DNA of 64,000 nt from Algibacillus agarilyticus (GCF_003286125.1 NZ_QMED01000019.1:44092-108091), one strand, 5' to 3'. Numbered from the stretch's first letter, positions 28,028 to 38,009 are shown. Notes: generated by a model not told the origin, from the sequence alone. Made by a program: numbers and translations.

Positions 28028-29203
28028 GTGAAAACCATTCTCTTTAACACTCATGATTTAGCACTCATCATTACACTTTACCAATGTATATTATTTGCCT
28101 TATTTTTAATTAGTATGCGTAAAGGAAAAAAGCAAAGTAATTTATTATTAGCCGCATTTTTATTAAGTCAGGCCGCTATTCCATTAGACAATCTAATCAA
28201 CTTTGGCGAGGGTTTTAAAAATGTAGCCGTGGCTATTTCACCAAAACTTCTTTACACATTTGGCTTAGCTTTTTGGTTAGAAGCGCCTTTGTTATTACTG
28301 TATATCAAGTCATTAATCTATAAAGACTACCAACTCAAAAAATCTAATTTGTTGTATTTTTTACCTTTTGCGCTTTATTTTATTTATTTTTTAAATTCTT
28401 GGTTACTCGCCGATATCAGTGCCGAAGCGCAAGCATTACAAGACAATGCAATAGCCAAAGCAGACACGGTTGAGCGACTTATTCATGTATTTAGAGAGCT
28501 ATTTCGCTTAAGTTGTGGGGTTTTATGTTTTTACGAATTGCAAAAATATCAGAAGCAAATTAAGAATGAAGTCGCTGATATTGAAAGTGTTGATTTAAGC
28601 TGGTTAAAAATATTAGTCATTGGCTTTTTGGGTATTAAAGTCGCAGCCGTAACGGTTGCACTCGCGTTAGTTTCATCTTATGAGTGGCATTATTATATTG
28701 ACCATGAACTGCTCGGTTTAACCGCTAATTACATCACGCTATTTTTAGTCAGTGCGCTTATCTTTTTTAGTGCTGGTCATTCAACCTTATTTAAAGGGAT
28801 TAATCGTGATTTGGTTGTTGAAGATAAAAATAAAGAGCCTGTTGATCCGCAGTTAATAGCTCAAATAACAGGGTACATGCAAGAACAAAAACCGTATTTA
28901 AACCACCTACTCACTTTAGATAATTTGGCTAAACAACTTAACTTGTCAGCTCGAAACCTATCGCAAATAATTAATCGTCATTTTGATAAAAACTTTTTTG
29001 AATTTATTAATCACTATCGTATTGAAGAAAGCAAAGCGCTACTGCAAAACCCAGCTCATAAAAAAACAACCATGCTCGATATCATGGACCAAGCGGGCTT
29101 TAATAGTAAAGCCACCTTTAATACGTTCTTCAAAAAGCTGACTGGGGTTACACCCTCACAATTTAGGAATGACTATTTGGCAAACCAAGCCGCCTCTAAA
29201 TAG
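28028..29203 (+). CDS. membrane-anchored AraC family transcriptional regulator
   Basis: This is a 391-residue regulator. Residues 1-255 hold about seven hydrophobic segments (for example LIITLYQCILFALFLISM, APLLLLYIKSLIY, LLYFLPFALYFIYFL, LFLVSALIFFSAGHSTLF), so the sensory half is integral to the membrane. Residues 285-385 are the double helix-turn-helix AraC domain: LTLDNLAKQLNLSARNLSQIINRHFDKNFFEFINHYRIEE and TMLDIMDQAGFNSKATFNTFFKKLTGVTPSQFR. The start is GTG with a weak AAGG upstream. Its position between the GH3/GH9 genes and the TonB/GH3/MFS genes suggests it controls this sugar locus in response to an oligosaccharide or envelope signal. Confidence 0.85.
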   Translation: MKTILFNTHDLALIITLYQCILFALFLISMRKGKKQSNLLLAAFLLSQAAIPLDNLINFGEGFKNVAVAISPKLLYTFGLAFWLEAPLLLLYIKSLIYKDYQLKKSNLLYFLPFALYFIYFLNSWLLADISAEAQALQDNAIAKADTVERLIHVFRELFRLSCGVLCFYELQKYQKQIKNEVADIESVDLSWLKILVIGFLGIKVAAVTVALALVSSYEWHYYIDHELLGLTANYITLFLVSALIFFSAGHSTLFKGINRDLVVEDKNKEPVDPQLIAQITGYMQEQKPYLNHLLTLDNLAKQLNLSARNLSQIINRHFDKNFFEFINHYRIEESKALLQNPAHKKTTMLDIMDQAGFNSKATFNTFFKKLTGVTPSQFRNDYLANQAASK

Positions 29204-29233
29204 CATAACGTTAAACTATATTTAAAGCATAAA

Positions 29234-29259
29234 AAAAGCGCAGTAAATACTGCGCTTTT
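29234..29259. terminator. bidirectional terminator, copy 1
   Basis: AAAAGCGCAGTA and TACTGCGCTTTT form a 12-bp stem with a 2-base loop centre and A/T tails on both sides. It serves the AraC gene on the plus strand and the small gene 29302-29697 on the minus strand. A nearly identical hairpin lies at 29709-29735. Confidence 0.8.
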
Positions 29260-29301
29260 AAGATCTTAAACGTTATATTTATCGAACACGCTTAACAATG
29301 C

Positions 29302-29697
29302 TTATGGAACATATACCATATCTATATTAACAATATATCCATTACTTGATTCGAACACTTTCGCAGATAAAACTAAATCACTTCGCCCTTCGCCTAAAGT
29401 CCATAGATCTATCATTACACTCCAGTGATCCCCCATCCAAAGATAAATTGAAGTTTCCCATGCTTCTATTGGCAATTCAGTTAATTTTTCACCATAGGAT
29501 TCAATATAACTTTCGATATATTGAGCTTCATTTACGGTTAAAGCATTTACCATGGGAATAGTTGAATTAATTAAATAATTTCTATGTGAAAAGGCATAAA
29601 CGATGTCACAAAAAACAGCTCTCCATACTTCAGGAACTGGGTTTTCATTTTCAGAATCCTTAATAACTGATATTAAAATACTCTTCTCTTTTAACAT
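29302..29697 (-). CDS. uncharacterised protein, 131 residues
   Basis: I do not recognise this protein with certainty. It is soluble and acidic, with Trp-rich patches (PVPEVWRAVFCDIVYAFSHRNYL, WETSIYLWMGDHWSVMIDLWTL) reminiscent of small bacterial immunity-type or DUF7668-like proteins. I placed the start at the ATG at 29697 because an upstream ATG at 29748 would put a terminator hairpin inside the gene; no good ribosome binding site supports either. It lies between two near-identical terminators, which suggests insertion together with a duplicated flank. Confidence 0.5.
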   Translation of the reverse strand: MLKEKSILISVIKDSENENPVPEVWRAVFCDIVYAFSHRNYLINSTIPMVNALTVNEAQYIESYIESYGEKLTELPIEAWETSIYLWMGDHWSVMIDLWTLGEGRSDLVLSAKVFESSNGYIVNIDMVYVP

Positions 29698-29708
29698 ATT
29701 AGGCACTA

Positions 29709-29735
29709 AAAAAGCGCAGTAAACACTGCGCTTTT
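29709..29735. terminator. bidirectional terminator, copy 2
   Basis: AAAAAGCGCAGT and ACTGCGCTTTTT form a stem with loop AAAC and tails on both sides, 80 bases past the TonB receptor stop. It differs from the hairpin at 29234-29259 at one loop position. Confidence 0.8.
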
Positions 29736-29814
29736 TGATGTAAGTCATATCCGCTATTCACGGTTATTTTTTATATACTTAATAAATAACCGTGAATAAA
29801 CTCCTCAATATTAA

Positions 29815-32800
29815 TTAAAATTGAGCTCTTAATACTAATGAAAAACGACGATCGTTGATAAACCATGAACGACCATGGCGAGTACCGTCTTCATCAACTT
29901 GCATTGAGGTTTCAGTAACCGTATCAAGTAAATTAACGCCTTGAATACCCACTTTTATTTGCGGATTAATATTATAAAATAATGAACCATCTAAATAACC
30001 AGCGGCTTCACCATATATTGGACGGTGGGGGGCAATAACATCTCGAGCGGTGATCATGTATTCTGAACGCCAATTGTAAGCAAGACGTGTTTCAACATCA
30101 TGTTTTTGATACATCACAACAAGATTAGCCGTATTTTTAGATTGTCCCGCCAATGGCAACTCTTCAAATGCTAATTGAGTTGGACCATCTTTAGGCGCGC
30201 CACCCGGCTCAGTCGTAAATAAGTTACTGTTTGGTACACCCGATGCTTCAATATAACTGTAGTTAGCTTGCACACCTAAACCATCAAACGGTGATGGCAA
30301 TGAATGGAAGAAGTGTTGAAATGCAAACTCAACCCCTTTCATTTTACCTTCATCAGTATTTAACGGTGTTTGTAAAACGACATTTTGGCTAGTGCCGGTA
30401 TTAGGATTAACCACGGCTTGGGTTACACCACCCGTTACCCAAAAGTCTTTAAGGTCTTTTAAAAATAACGTTGTCGTTAATGAGCTATCATCACTGTAAT
30501 ACCATTCTAATGACACATCATATTGCGTTGATTGCATCGGTTTTAAGTTTGGATTGCCACTCTCACCGGTATAAACCGCAACAGCACCAATTAACTCAGG
30601 GTTTTCGGGATCAGCCGGTTCAGCCTCTACAATACCCAAAACATCTGATTCAATATTAACATAGCCTTTCATATCACCTGTATTCGGGTATGCCAACGCT
30701 TTAGAGGCTGCAAAGCGTGCAATCAAATCATCACCTAATTCAAACTTAAGATTTAAACTAGGTAAAAAGTAGCTATCCGTCGTAGAAGTTGATAAAAAGT
30801 GAGCCGAATAATCGCCAAATGTACGATCGGCTTCAGGCAACAAATTAATAGGTTGTTTGATTTCTTTTGTTTGATCGTCCGGATCATAAATCGGATCTCG
30901 CATTCGATGATCAGGAAATGCCAATGCACCTGAAGTTTGTCTTTCTAGTTGAATATAACGCCCACCAACGTTACCCGTAAATGGTACAGGACCATCATCG
31001 TACACAAAATCTAAGCGCACATAAGCCGCGGTATTGGTTTCGGTAAAGGTTGTTACTTCATTGGGCCTAAAATGCGAATCAAACGTTTCATAAACAGGTT
31101 GCCCATTACTATCGATACCAATTTGTGCAGGCTCTCGATCCGCTGCGGGTTCCCACTCTGAAGCTGCATTGGCTAAACGAGTCCCCCAATTGGCATAATC
31201 TTGTACTAATTCTAAAGAAGGATGTAACGTGTAACCTAAGCCCGGTATGGAAACCTTGCCACCACGGAAATGATCATCCCAACGGCGTTGGTCAACATCA
31301 TTATTCAAACTTTCATGTTCAGGTAAATCTAACCACGCACCACTATAACCATTACCATCAACATCGGCGGTATGAATAGCACCTAAAGGTTGCCAATTAT
31401 ATTGGCTAAATTTAACCGTTTGATCGCGTTCAGCAAAACGTACACCGGCTTTTATTGATGAAAAGAAACCATCGTCAAATGTGTATTTTGTATCCCACTG
31501 TAAAGCAAGCTCTTCACCTTGGCTGCGCTCATAATGATCCATCGCTGAACGCCAATGATAGCTTTCTTTTGATTGTAAAAAGTCCTCATTGTTTTCTTGC
31601 CCACCCCCGTTTTGGCCATTCCATGGGTTTAAAAAGGCAATTTTAGGTGCACCATCAGACAAATCTAAAAATTGATTTGCATACACGCCTAAAAATAAAG
31701 TCACATCATCATCAGTCGTACTGGCATCAATGAACTGCATATCAAATTCATGCGACCATGAATCATCAGGTCTAAATTTGAAGTTTAATGAGAAGTCATC
31801 AACAACCGTACGCTGCTCTTTGACACGTGTTGTGGTTTGAAAAATATTACCAAATTGCGGAACAGGGTTACCTGACCAATCAGCCGCTTGAGGTACGCGG
31901 TTTGTGTCGTTACCATTTGAACGCCAGCCGCCTTGAGCAACATGCGTTATATACCCAGATTGGAAAACCCCTTTATCATCAAACTCATAACTGGGGTATG
32001 GCACTCCCTCAGATATTTCGCCTTCGAGCATATAAGATTCGTCACGTAAACTAACACCATCATCTTCCCACATATTGGTTTGATAACTCATGGTGTTTTC
32101 AACCCAACCTAAGGTTGCATCTGAGCGTAAAAATTGAGCGGTTACGAGCATGGTATTGTCTGTACTTTGCCATTGTGCAGCAAGTGCTAAGCCTTTACGT
32201 CCGCGCTCTTGTATCTGAGAGTTCATGTTACCGCCATTAGGGGCAACATAAAGCGTGTCTCCTTGATCAGGCAATAAATTATCTCGCGTAATAAATATTT
32301 CTGATTGTAAACCGTCTGAGCGACTGGTTAAGTCTGAATAGGCCGTGTTAATTAAAAAACCAAACTCACCGGCATTCGTTTGCCAACGATCACTAAATAA
32401 TAAAGACCCAGATGGCGACCATTCTTCAGCAAAGTCTGTATAAGTACCATCTAATGAAACGCCTATCTGACGATCGGCCATGTCAAATGGCAATTTAGTG
32501 TTTAAATTAACGGTGCCACCAATGCCCCCCTCAATCATATCGGCTGATTGATTTTTATAGACTTCAACCGAGCCCATTAGTTCAGGTGGTACATCTTGAA
32601 AGCTTAAACCACGGCTTGAGTTGGCACTAAAGGTATCACGGCCATTAAACTCACTGCGGGTTTGTGTCATACCACGAATAACTGCACCACTACCTTCAAT
32701 ACCAAAATGGTCGGGGTCGTTAGCAGCCGCAAAACGTTCAATCGACACCCCCGGTATACGAGACATCGCTTCTAATACACTCCGATCAGGTAAAGCGCCT

Positions 32801-33054
32801 ATATCTTCAGCCGAAATAGCATCTACAAATGTATCAGCCTCCCGCTTCATATCTTGTGCTTTTATTAAACTACCGCGCATACCTTTTACATCAATTACTT
32901 CAATTTCTTCTTCAGCCATTGCTGTGTCTTGAGCAGCGAGTGTGTGATGCGACATTGTTAAGCCGATTAACGCAGACGTGATGATTGAATATTTAAAATT
33001 GGGTTTTGTTTTTTTTCTATAAGCTGTGTTTGTTGATTGGGTCAAAATTGTCAT
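29815..33054 (-). CDS. TonB-dependent receptor, carbohydrate type
   Basis: This is a 1079-residue outer-membrane active transporter. A long signal peptide (about residues 1-41, ending LAA) is followed by a plug domain: EVIDVKGMRGSLIKAQDMKREADTFVDAISAEDIGALPDRSVLEAMSRIPGVSIERF, then GIGGTVNLNTKLP. A beta-barrel runs to the C-terminal Phe (LVLRAQF). The plug sequence is that of the large sugar-related receptors of marine gammaproteobacteria and Caulobacter. It is divergent from a GH3/MFS operon across a region with TTGAACGTTCAA palindromes, so it most likely imports beta-glucan or xylan oligosaccharides made by the neighbouring hydrolases. Confidence 0.92.
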   Translation of the reverse strand: MTILTQSTNTAYRKKTKPNFKYSIITSALIGLTMSHHTLAAQDTAMAEEEIEVIDVKGMRGSLIKAQDMKREADTFVDAISAEDIGALPDRSVLEAMSRIPGVSIERFAAANDPDHFGIEGSGAVIRGMTQTRSEFNGRDTFSANSSRGLSFQDVPPELMGSVEVYKNQSADMIEGGIGGTVNLNTKLPFDMADRQIGVSLDGTYTDFAEEWSPSGSLLFSDRWQTNAGEFGFLINTAYSDLTSRSDGLQSEIFITRDNLLPDQGDTLYVAPNGGNMNSQIQERGRKGLALAAQWQSTDNTMLVTAQFLRSDATLGWVENTMSYQTNMWEDDGVSLRDESYMLEGEISEGVPYPSYEFDDKGVFQSGYITHVAQGGWRSNGNDTNRVPQAADWSGNPVPQFGNIFQTTTRVKEQRTVVDDFSLNFKFRPDDSWSHEFDMQFIDASTTDDDVTLFLGVYANQFLDLSDGAPKIAFLNPWNGQNGGGQENNEDFLQSKESYHWRSAMDHYERSQGEELALQWDTKYTFDDGFFSSIKAGVRFAERDQTVKFSQYNWQPLGAIHTADVDGNGYSGAWLDLPEHESLNNDVDQRRWDDHFRGGKVSIPGLGYTLHPSLELVQDYANWGTRLANAASEWEPAADREPAQIGIDSNGQPVYETFDSHFRPNEVTTFTETNTAAYVRLDFVYDDGPVPFTGNVGGRYIQLERQTSGALAFPDHRMRDPIYDPDDQTKEIKQPINLLPEADRTFGDYSAHFLSTSTTDSYFLPSLNLKFELGDDLIARFAASKALAYPNTGDMKGYVNIESDVLGIVEAEPADPENPELIGAVAVYTGESGNPNLKPMQSTQYDVSLEWYYSDDSSLTTTLFLKDLKDFWVTGGVTQAVVNPNTGTSQNVVLQTPLNTDEGKMKGVEFAFQHFFHSLPSPFDGLGVQANYSYIEASGVPNSNLFTTEPGGAPKDGPTQLAFEELPLAGQSKNTANLVVMYQKHDVETRLAYNWRSEYMITARDVIAPHRPIYGEAAGYLDGSLFYNINPQIKVGIQGVNLLDTVTETSMQVDEDGTRHGRSWFINDRRFSLVLRAQF

Positions 33055-33183
33055 TATTATGTATCCCGAGCTATGTGTTATTTGTTAGTTTTAAAAAAAG
33101 CATTTTTTATCATCCGCTAATTTCCTAAACAAAATATCAACATAAAAAAGTTTATTCGTCTTTAGAGCCGTAATTACCCAAAA

Positions 33184-33195
33184 TTGAACGTTCAA
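33184..33195. promoter_or_regulatory. operator palindrome TTGAACGTTCAA, site 1
   Basis: A perfect 12-bp palindrome 130 bases upstream of the TonB receptor start. The central CG and A/T-flanked arms fit LacI-, GntR- or AraC-linked sugar operators. Confidence 0.6.
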
Positions 33196-33616
33196 AAAAT
33201 GATAAAACGACACACTAATTATAAATCATTGATATAAAAGTAAATAAATAAATAAAATCGCATTACAACACACGTTCAAATAAATGAAAACCACAAGGTT
33301 GAACGAGATCTAAACCAATTTAAGCAGCATTTATTTAACATTTTATAAATATACCCGCTAAAAAAGAAAAACGCCTCTTTTCAAGTGATAAATGTTAATT
33401 AAATGCTCAACTTTCAGGTGTAATCTCTATCACTTGTTTAATACCAGAACATAGCAATATGAAAGAGCGGCAATCTAAATAAAGCTAATGACCAAAAGAC
33501 AGTTAAAATAAAAGCTATATTAATCAATAACAAATAAAAAATAAAAACATCCTTCCCTTAAGTTAACAATCCTAAATAACAGTATGGCAACGCGTATCAA
33601 AAAACGATACTACAAC

Positions 33617-33632
33617 ATTTGAACGTTCAAAT
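33617..33632. promoter_or_regulatory. operator palindrome ATTTGAACGTTCAAAT, site 2
   Basis: A perfect 16-bp palindrome 146 bases upstream of the GH3 start. It is an extended version of site 1 and matches the arms at 27576 and 27622. Confidence 0.65.
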
Positions 33633-33777
33633 TCACTCCCTATTAATCACAAAGGCGCTTGAGCCCCCCCGATATTGTTACGCTTATGTTGCAGCATTTA
33701 GCTCACTTAAAAAAATAACAACTCAAACACTTTTTGCATGTGATAAAAGTGTCTTTGATAATAGGATTTACCTAACC

Positions 33778-36396
33778 ATGAAAACGATTATCTCTCCGTT
33801 CTTGCTCGCGACTATAACGTGTGCCGTTACACTTGGTTGTCAAAACACAACACAACCTGAATACCATTCTAAAATAATAACATTAACGCATTTAAACCCA
33901 TCTTTACCGCTTGATAAAAGAGTTGATGCGTTAGTATCAGCCATGACTTTAGATGAAAAAATTAGCCAGATGTTTGATAAAGCACCGGCGATCCCAAGAT
34001 TAAAAGTACCGGCATACAAGTGGTGGAATGAAGCATTGCACGGCATTGCCAGAGCGGGTAAAGCCACGGTGTTTCCACAAGCCATTGGGCTTGCCGCGAT
34101 GTTTGATGAAGACCTCATGCTCGCCGTGGGTACGGCAATATCTGACGAAGGACGTGCTAAGCACCACCATTTTTTACGTGACAATAACCGCTCTATGTAT
34201 ACAGGATTAACGTATTGGTCACCCAATATTAATATTTTTAGAGATCCACGATGGGGAAGAGGCCAAGAAACTTACGGGGAAGACCCTTATTTAACCACAC
34301 GTACTGCGATTAACTTTATCAATGGCTTGCAAGGTAATAATGCCCAATACTTAAAATCGGTTGCAACCTTAAAGCATTATGCGGTGCACAGTGGGCCAGA
34401 ATTTTCACGTCATAGCGACGATTATACCGCCACAGCAAAAGACTTAACCGAAACCTATTTACCCGCCTTTAAAGACACGATAGCGCAAACGCAAGTTGCT
34501 TCTATTATGTGTGCTTATAATCGTGTAAATGGCGCACCAGCTTGCGGCAGTAATGAATTAATTCAAAATAAACTAAGAGGCGAATTTAACTTCAATGGTT
34601 ATATTGTGTCTGACTGCGGCGCCATCGCCGATTTTTACGACCCCAAATCACATCATGTTGTAAAAACAGAAGCTGAAGCGGCGGCTTGGGCAGTAAAAAC
34701 CGGTACCGATTTAAATTGTGGTGATCATCACGGCAATACGTATAGCTATTTAAAAGAAGCCGTTGAACGCAACTTGATCACAGAAGAGCAAATTGATATC
34801 GCAGTTAAACGCTTGTTTTTTGCTCGTTTTAAATTGGGTATGTTTGATAACACCGTAGCAAACCCATATAGCCAATTACCGCTAACAACCGTTGGCTCAG
34901 ATAAACATTTAGCCTTAACAGAAGAAGCCGCACGTAAATCGCTCGTTTTATTAAAAAACGATAAAACGTTGCCGTTAAGCGGCACGCCTAAAATCGCGTT
35001 AATTGGCCCAAATGCCCATAATGAGGCTATTTTAGTTGGTAATTACCATGGTAAACCGGTTAAACCTATAACCCCTAAAACGGCATTAGAAAATAGATTA
35101 GGCCAGCACAATGTTATTTATGCACCGGGTTCAAGTTTAACTGGCGAGGTTTATACCCATTACACCGCTGTACCAGCTAATCATTTTTCACATACCGATC
35201 AATTTGGCAAAAACGTGCCGGGATTAATTGCACAATATTTTCCAGCCAATCACTTTGGTGTTCAACATAGCCTGCAACGCATCGATAAAAATATTGATTT
35301 CGCCTGGGATACATCGCCGATTGATAACTCAACTGAACAAGAGATGGCCATCAAATGGCGAGGGAAATTTACACCAACTGAAAATGGCACTTACTTATTC
35401 AATTTAAAAAATGTGCATGTAACGATTGATGGACAAGGCGCTTACGGCCCAATAAAACTCGAAAAAGACAAGGCTTACGACTTTTATGCCGAAAGTAAAA
35501 TAAATCATTATTGGCACAGTAACGTGATAGCGCCGAGCATCAAATTCAGTTGGCTTAACCAAGATAAAAACTTGAACAAACAAGCGTTAAAAGCAGCAAA
35601 AGCAGCCGATGTCATTGTGTTTGTGGGTGGTATTAGCGCGAATTTAGAAGGTGAAGAAATGCCATTGCAAATTGATGGTTTCTCACATGGTGATCGTACG
35701 CATATCAACTTACCAACCAGTCAAGAAACCTTGCTCAAACAACTTAAAGCAACCGGTAAACCACTCGTTTATGTCAATATGAGCGGCAGTGCAATAGCCT
35801 TAAACTGGCAAGATAAAAATGCCAATGCCATCGTGCAAGGTTTTTATCCGGGTGAAGCAACAGGCAACGCCTTAACCAGTTTGTTATTCGGCGATTACAG
35901 CCCATCAGGCCGATTACCCGTGACGTTTTATAAAGGCGTAACCGACTTACCTGACTTTAAAGATTACAGCATGCATAACCGAACTTATAAATACTATACC
36001 GGTGATGTGTTATACCCTTTTGGTTATGGTTTAAGCTACGCTGATTTCGAGTATAAAAAGGTATCAGCAAGCAAAAATAATAATGGTCTAACCATACAAA
36101 CCTCACTACTTAACAAAAGCGACATGACAGCCGAAGAAGTGACGCAAGTTTATATCAGCATGCCTGATGCTCCTGTGTCGACCCCTATTCGCCAATTGGT
36201 TGCTTATAAGCGTTCGCTTGTCAATGCTAACAGTGAAATCACCGTTAAGTTTGATATACCCGCAGAACAATTAATGTATGTCGATTCATCAGGCCTAAAA
36301 CAACCTTATTACGGCAAACTCACTTTAAGTGTAGGCAGCGGCCAAGGGATAAAAATACCCAAGCAGCAATTTGTGAAAACAATGATTAAGCTATAG
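33778..36396 (+). CDS. GH3 beta-glucosidase/beta-xylosidase with PA14 insert, lipoprotein
   Basis: This is an 872-residue GH3 enzyme. The signal peptide ends in the lipobox TLGC (about residue 20). Domain 1 has PRLKVPAYKWWNEALHGIAR, SPNINIFRDPRWGRGQETYGEDP, VATLKHYAVHSGPE and the nucleophile Asp 279 in YIVSDCGAIADFYD, all in the form of plant-type GH3 xylosidase/glucosidases. Domain 2 starts SLVLLKNDKTLPLSGTPKIALIGPNA. A PA14 domain is inserted (about residues 480-600, GLIAQYFPANHF to WHSNVIAPSIKFSWL), which often shapes substrate choice. A fibronectin-III-like end follows (EEVTQVYISMPDAP). I chose the ATG at 33778, which gives a proper signal peptide. Nine bases separate it from the MFS gene, so the two form an operon. 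Confidence 0.9.
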   Translation: MKTIISPFLLATITCAVTLGCQNTTQPEYHSKIITLTHLNPSLPLDKRVDALVSAMTLDEKISQMFDKAPAIPRLKVPAYKWWNEALHGIARAGKATVFPQAIGLAAMFDEDLMLAVGTAISDEGRAKHHHFLRDNNRSMYTGLTYWSPNINIFRDPRWGRGQETYGEDPYLTTRTAINFINGLQGNNAQYLKSVATLKHYAVHSGPEFSRHSDDYTATAKDLTETYLPAFKDTIAQTQVASIMCAYNRVNGAPACGSNELIQNKLRGEFNFNGYIVSDCGAIADFYDPKSHHVVKTEAEAAAWAVKTGTDLNCGDHHGNTYSYLKEAVERNLITEEQIDIAVKRLFFARFKLGMFDNTVANPYSQLPLTTVGSDKHLALTEEAARKSLVLLKNDKTLPLSGTPKIALIGPNAHNEAILVGNYHGKPVKPITPKTALENRLGQHNVIYAPGSSLTGEVYTHYTAVPANHFSHTDQFGKNVPGLIAQYFPANHFGVQHSLQRIDKNIDFAWDTSPIDNSTEQEMAIKWRGKFTPTENGTYLFNLKNVHVTIDGQGAYGPIKLEKDKAYDFYAESKINHYWHSNVIAPSIKFSWLNQDKNLNKQALKAAKAADVIVFVGGISANLEGEEMPLQIDGFSHGDRTHINLPTSQETLLKQLKATGKPLVYVNMSGSAIALNWQDKNANAIVQGFYPGEATGNALTSLLFGDYSPSGRLPVTFYKGVTDLPDFKDYSMHNRTYKYYTGDVLYPFGYGLSYADFEYKKVSASKNNNGLTIQTSLLNKSDMTAEEVTQVYISMPDAPVSTPIRQLVAYKRSLVNANSEITVKFDIPAEQLMYVDSSGLKQPYYGKLTLSVGSGQGIKIPKQQFVKTMIKL

Positions 36397-36405
36397 GAGG
36401 ATCAA

Positions 36406-37809
36406 ATGAATACAGAAAAAGAAAACCTAGGGCTTATTATTCTAATCAGTTGCGTTGCCACCATTGGCGGATTTTTATTTGGTTTCGACAGTGGGGTTAT
36501 CAATGGCACGGTCGACGGATTACAAGCCGCCTTTAATGCCGATAGTTTAGGCACGGGGATGAATGTAGCCAGTATGCTTATTGGTTGTGCTATTGGTGCA
36601 TTTGCCGCGGGGGCACTTGCCGATCGTTTTGGACGTAAAACCATATTAATATTAACCTCGGTTTTATTTATTGTGAGTGCATGGGGTTCAGGGATTGCTT
36701 TATCATCTGAGAGCTTCATTATTTTTAGAATACTCGGCGGTTTAGCCGTAGGCGCAGCATCGGTTTTAGCCCCAGCTTACATTAGTGAAATAGCCCCTGC
36801 TCGTCTTCGTGGAACGTTAGCGTCAGTTCAACAAGTGGCTATTATTTTAGGTTTGTTTAGCGCGTTTATTAGTAACTATTATTTAGCTAAAATAGCGGGG
36901 GCCTCAACAACGCTTCTGTGGTTAGACTATGAAGCTTGGCGTTGGATGTTTTGGATTGAACTCATCCCGGCCACGCTCTTTTTTATCACGTTATGGTTTA
37001 TTCCTGAAAGCCCGCGTTATTTAGCCCTAAAAGGCCAATCAACAAAAGCCCAAAAAGTATTGCATACTCTTTATGGGCCGCATGAAGGCACGAACATTTG
37101 GCAAGCGATTAACCAACAATTAAGTACCGCATCGCCTAGCAGTAAAAAACTCATCTTTAATAAAAACACCGGGTTCTCACCCATTATTTGGGTGGGCATA
37201 GGCCTCGCTACATTACAGCAGTTAGTCGGTATTAATGTCGTTTTTTACTACGGTGCCGTTTTATGGCAAGCCGTGGGCTATTCAGAATCAGACGCCCTGA
37301 TGATCAATATTATAACGGGGGCCGTGAGTATTGCCGCTTGCCTATTAACCATTTCAAGCATAGACAAAATTGGCCGTAAGCCTTTATTAATATTAGGGTC
37401 GATTGGCATGTCGGCTTCACTCATTGCATTGGTGGTTGCTTTTTCAAACGGCACAATCAATTCAACCGGTCAATTAGCATTAGGACAATGGGGTGTTTTT
37501 GCTTTAGTGGCGGCTAATGCCTACGTGTTCTTCTTCAATTTATCGTGGGGGCCCGTTATGTGGGTCATGTTAAGTGAAATGTTCCCCAATAAATTACGAG
37601 GCTCTGGGATGGCTATTGCTGGTTTTGCTCAGTGGATAGCTAATTTTATGATTACCCTTTCTTTTCCTTTTTTGCTTACGCAGTTGGGGTTAAGTATTAC
37701 ATACGGTATTTATGCTACCTTTGCTTTGTTGTCTGTTGTTTTTGTTCTCTTTTTTATCAAAGAAACCAAAGGCAAAACGTTAGAACAAATGACGTTAAAC
37801 ATCGCTTAA
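36406..37809 (+). CDS. MFS sugar porter
   Basis: This is a 467-residue inner-membrane sugar/H+ symporter of the XylE/GalP/AraE type with 12 hydrophobic segments. Family signatures are present: GGFLFGFDSGVINGTV in helix 1, GALADRFGRKT, PAYISEIAPARLRGTLASVQQ, PESPRYLALKGQ after helix 6, QQLVGINVVFYYGAVLW, and FFIKETKGKTLEQM at the end. A strong AGGAGG lies 7 bases before the ATG. Coupled to the GH3 gene, it should take up the glucose or xylose released in the periplasm. Confidence 0.93.
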   Translation: MNTEKENLGLIILISCVATIGGFLFGFDSGVINGTVDGLQAAFNADSLGTGMNVASMLIGCAIGAFAAGALADRFGRKTILILTSVLFIVSAWGSGIALSSESFIIFRILGGLAVGAASVLAPAYISEIAPARLRGTLASVQQVAIILGLFSAFISNYYLAKIAGASTTLLWLDYEAWRWMFWIELIPATLFFITLWFIPESPRYLALKGQSTKAQKVLHTLYGPHEGTNIWQAINQQLSTASPSSKKLIFNKNTGFSPIIWVGIGLATLQQLVGINVVFYYGAVLWQAVGYSESDALMINIITGAVSIAACLLTISSIDKIGRKPLLILGSIGMSASLIALVVAFSNGTINSTGQLALGQWGVFALVAANAYVFFFNLSWGPVMWVMLSEMFPNKLRGSGMAIAGFAQWIANFMITLSFPFLLTQLGLSITYGIYATFALLSVVFVLFFIKETKGKTLEQMTLNIA

Positions 37810-38009
37810 ATCAGCTAAACTCACATTTACACCTACGCCGGTGTTCAGTCGTTTGAAGGTGCTCGTCCAGAGCATCTTCAAGTTATCTATCCTCCTAAAT
37901 AAAATAAATATGCTGAATAAAGGAACAATTGTGAAATTAATTGCTCCCCTCTGGTTATTACCTAGTAAAAAACGCACAATAGACAAGGTTATTATAAAGG
38001 TAAAAAAGC

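Larger units (their letters stand above)
33055..33777. other. divergent regulatory region between TonB receptor and GH3
   Basis: This 723-base region is AT-rich and non-coding. The frame open from the TTG at 33619 starts inside an operator palindrome and is not used. It carries two full TTGAACGTTCAA palindromes and two single half-sites (33273-33279 and 33299-33305). Confidence 0.55.

Noticed and set aside
33619-33777. N-terminal extension of the PA14-GH3 gene from a TTG at 33619
   Set aside because: The TTG lies inside the ATTTGAACGTTCAAAT palindrome, and the extension would hide the signal peptide and lipobox that start at the ATG at 33778.
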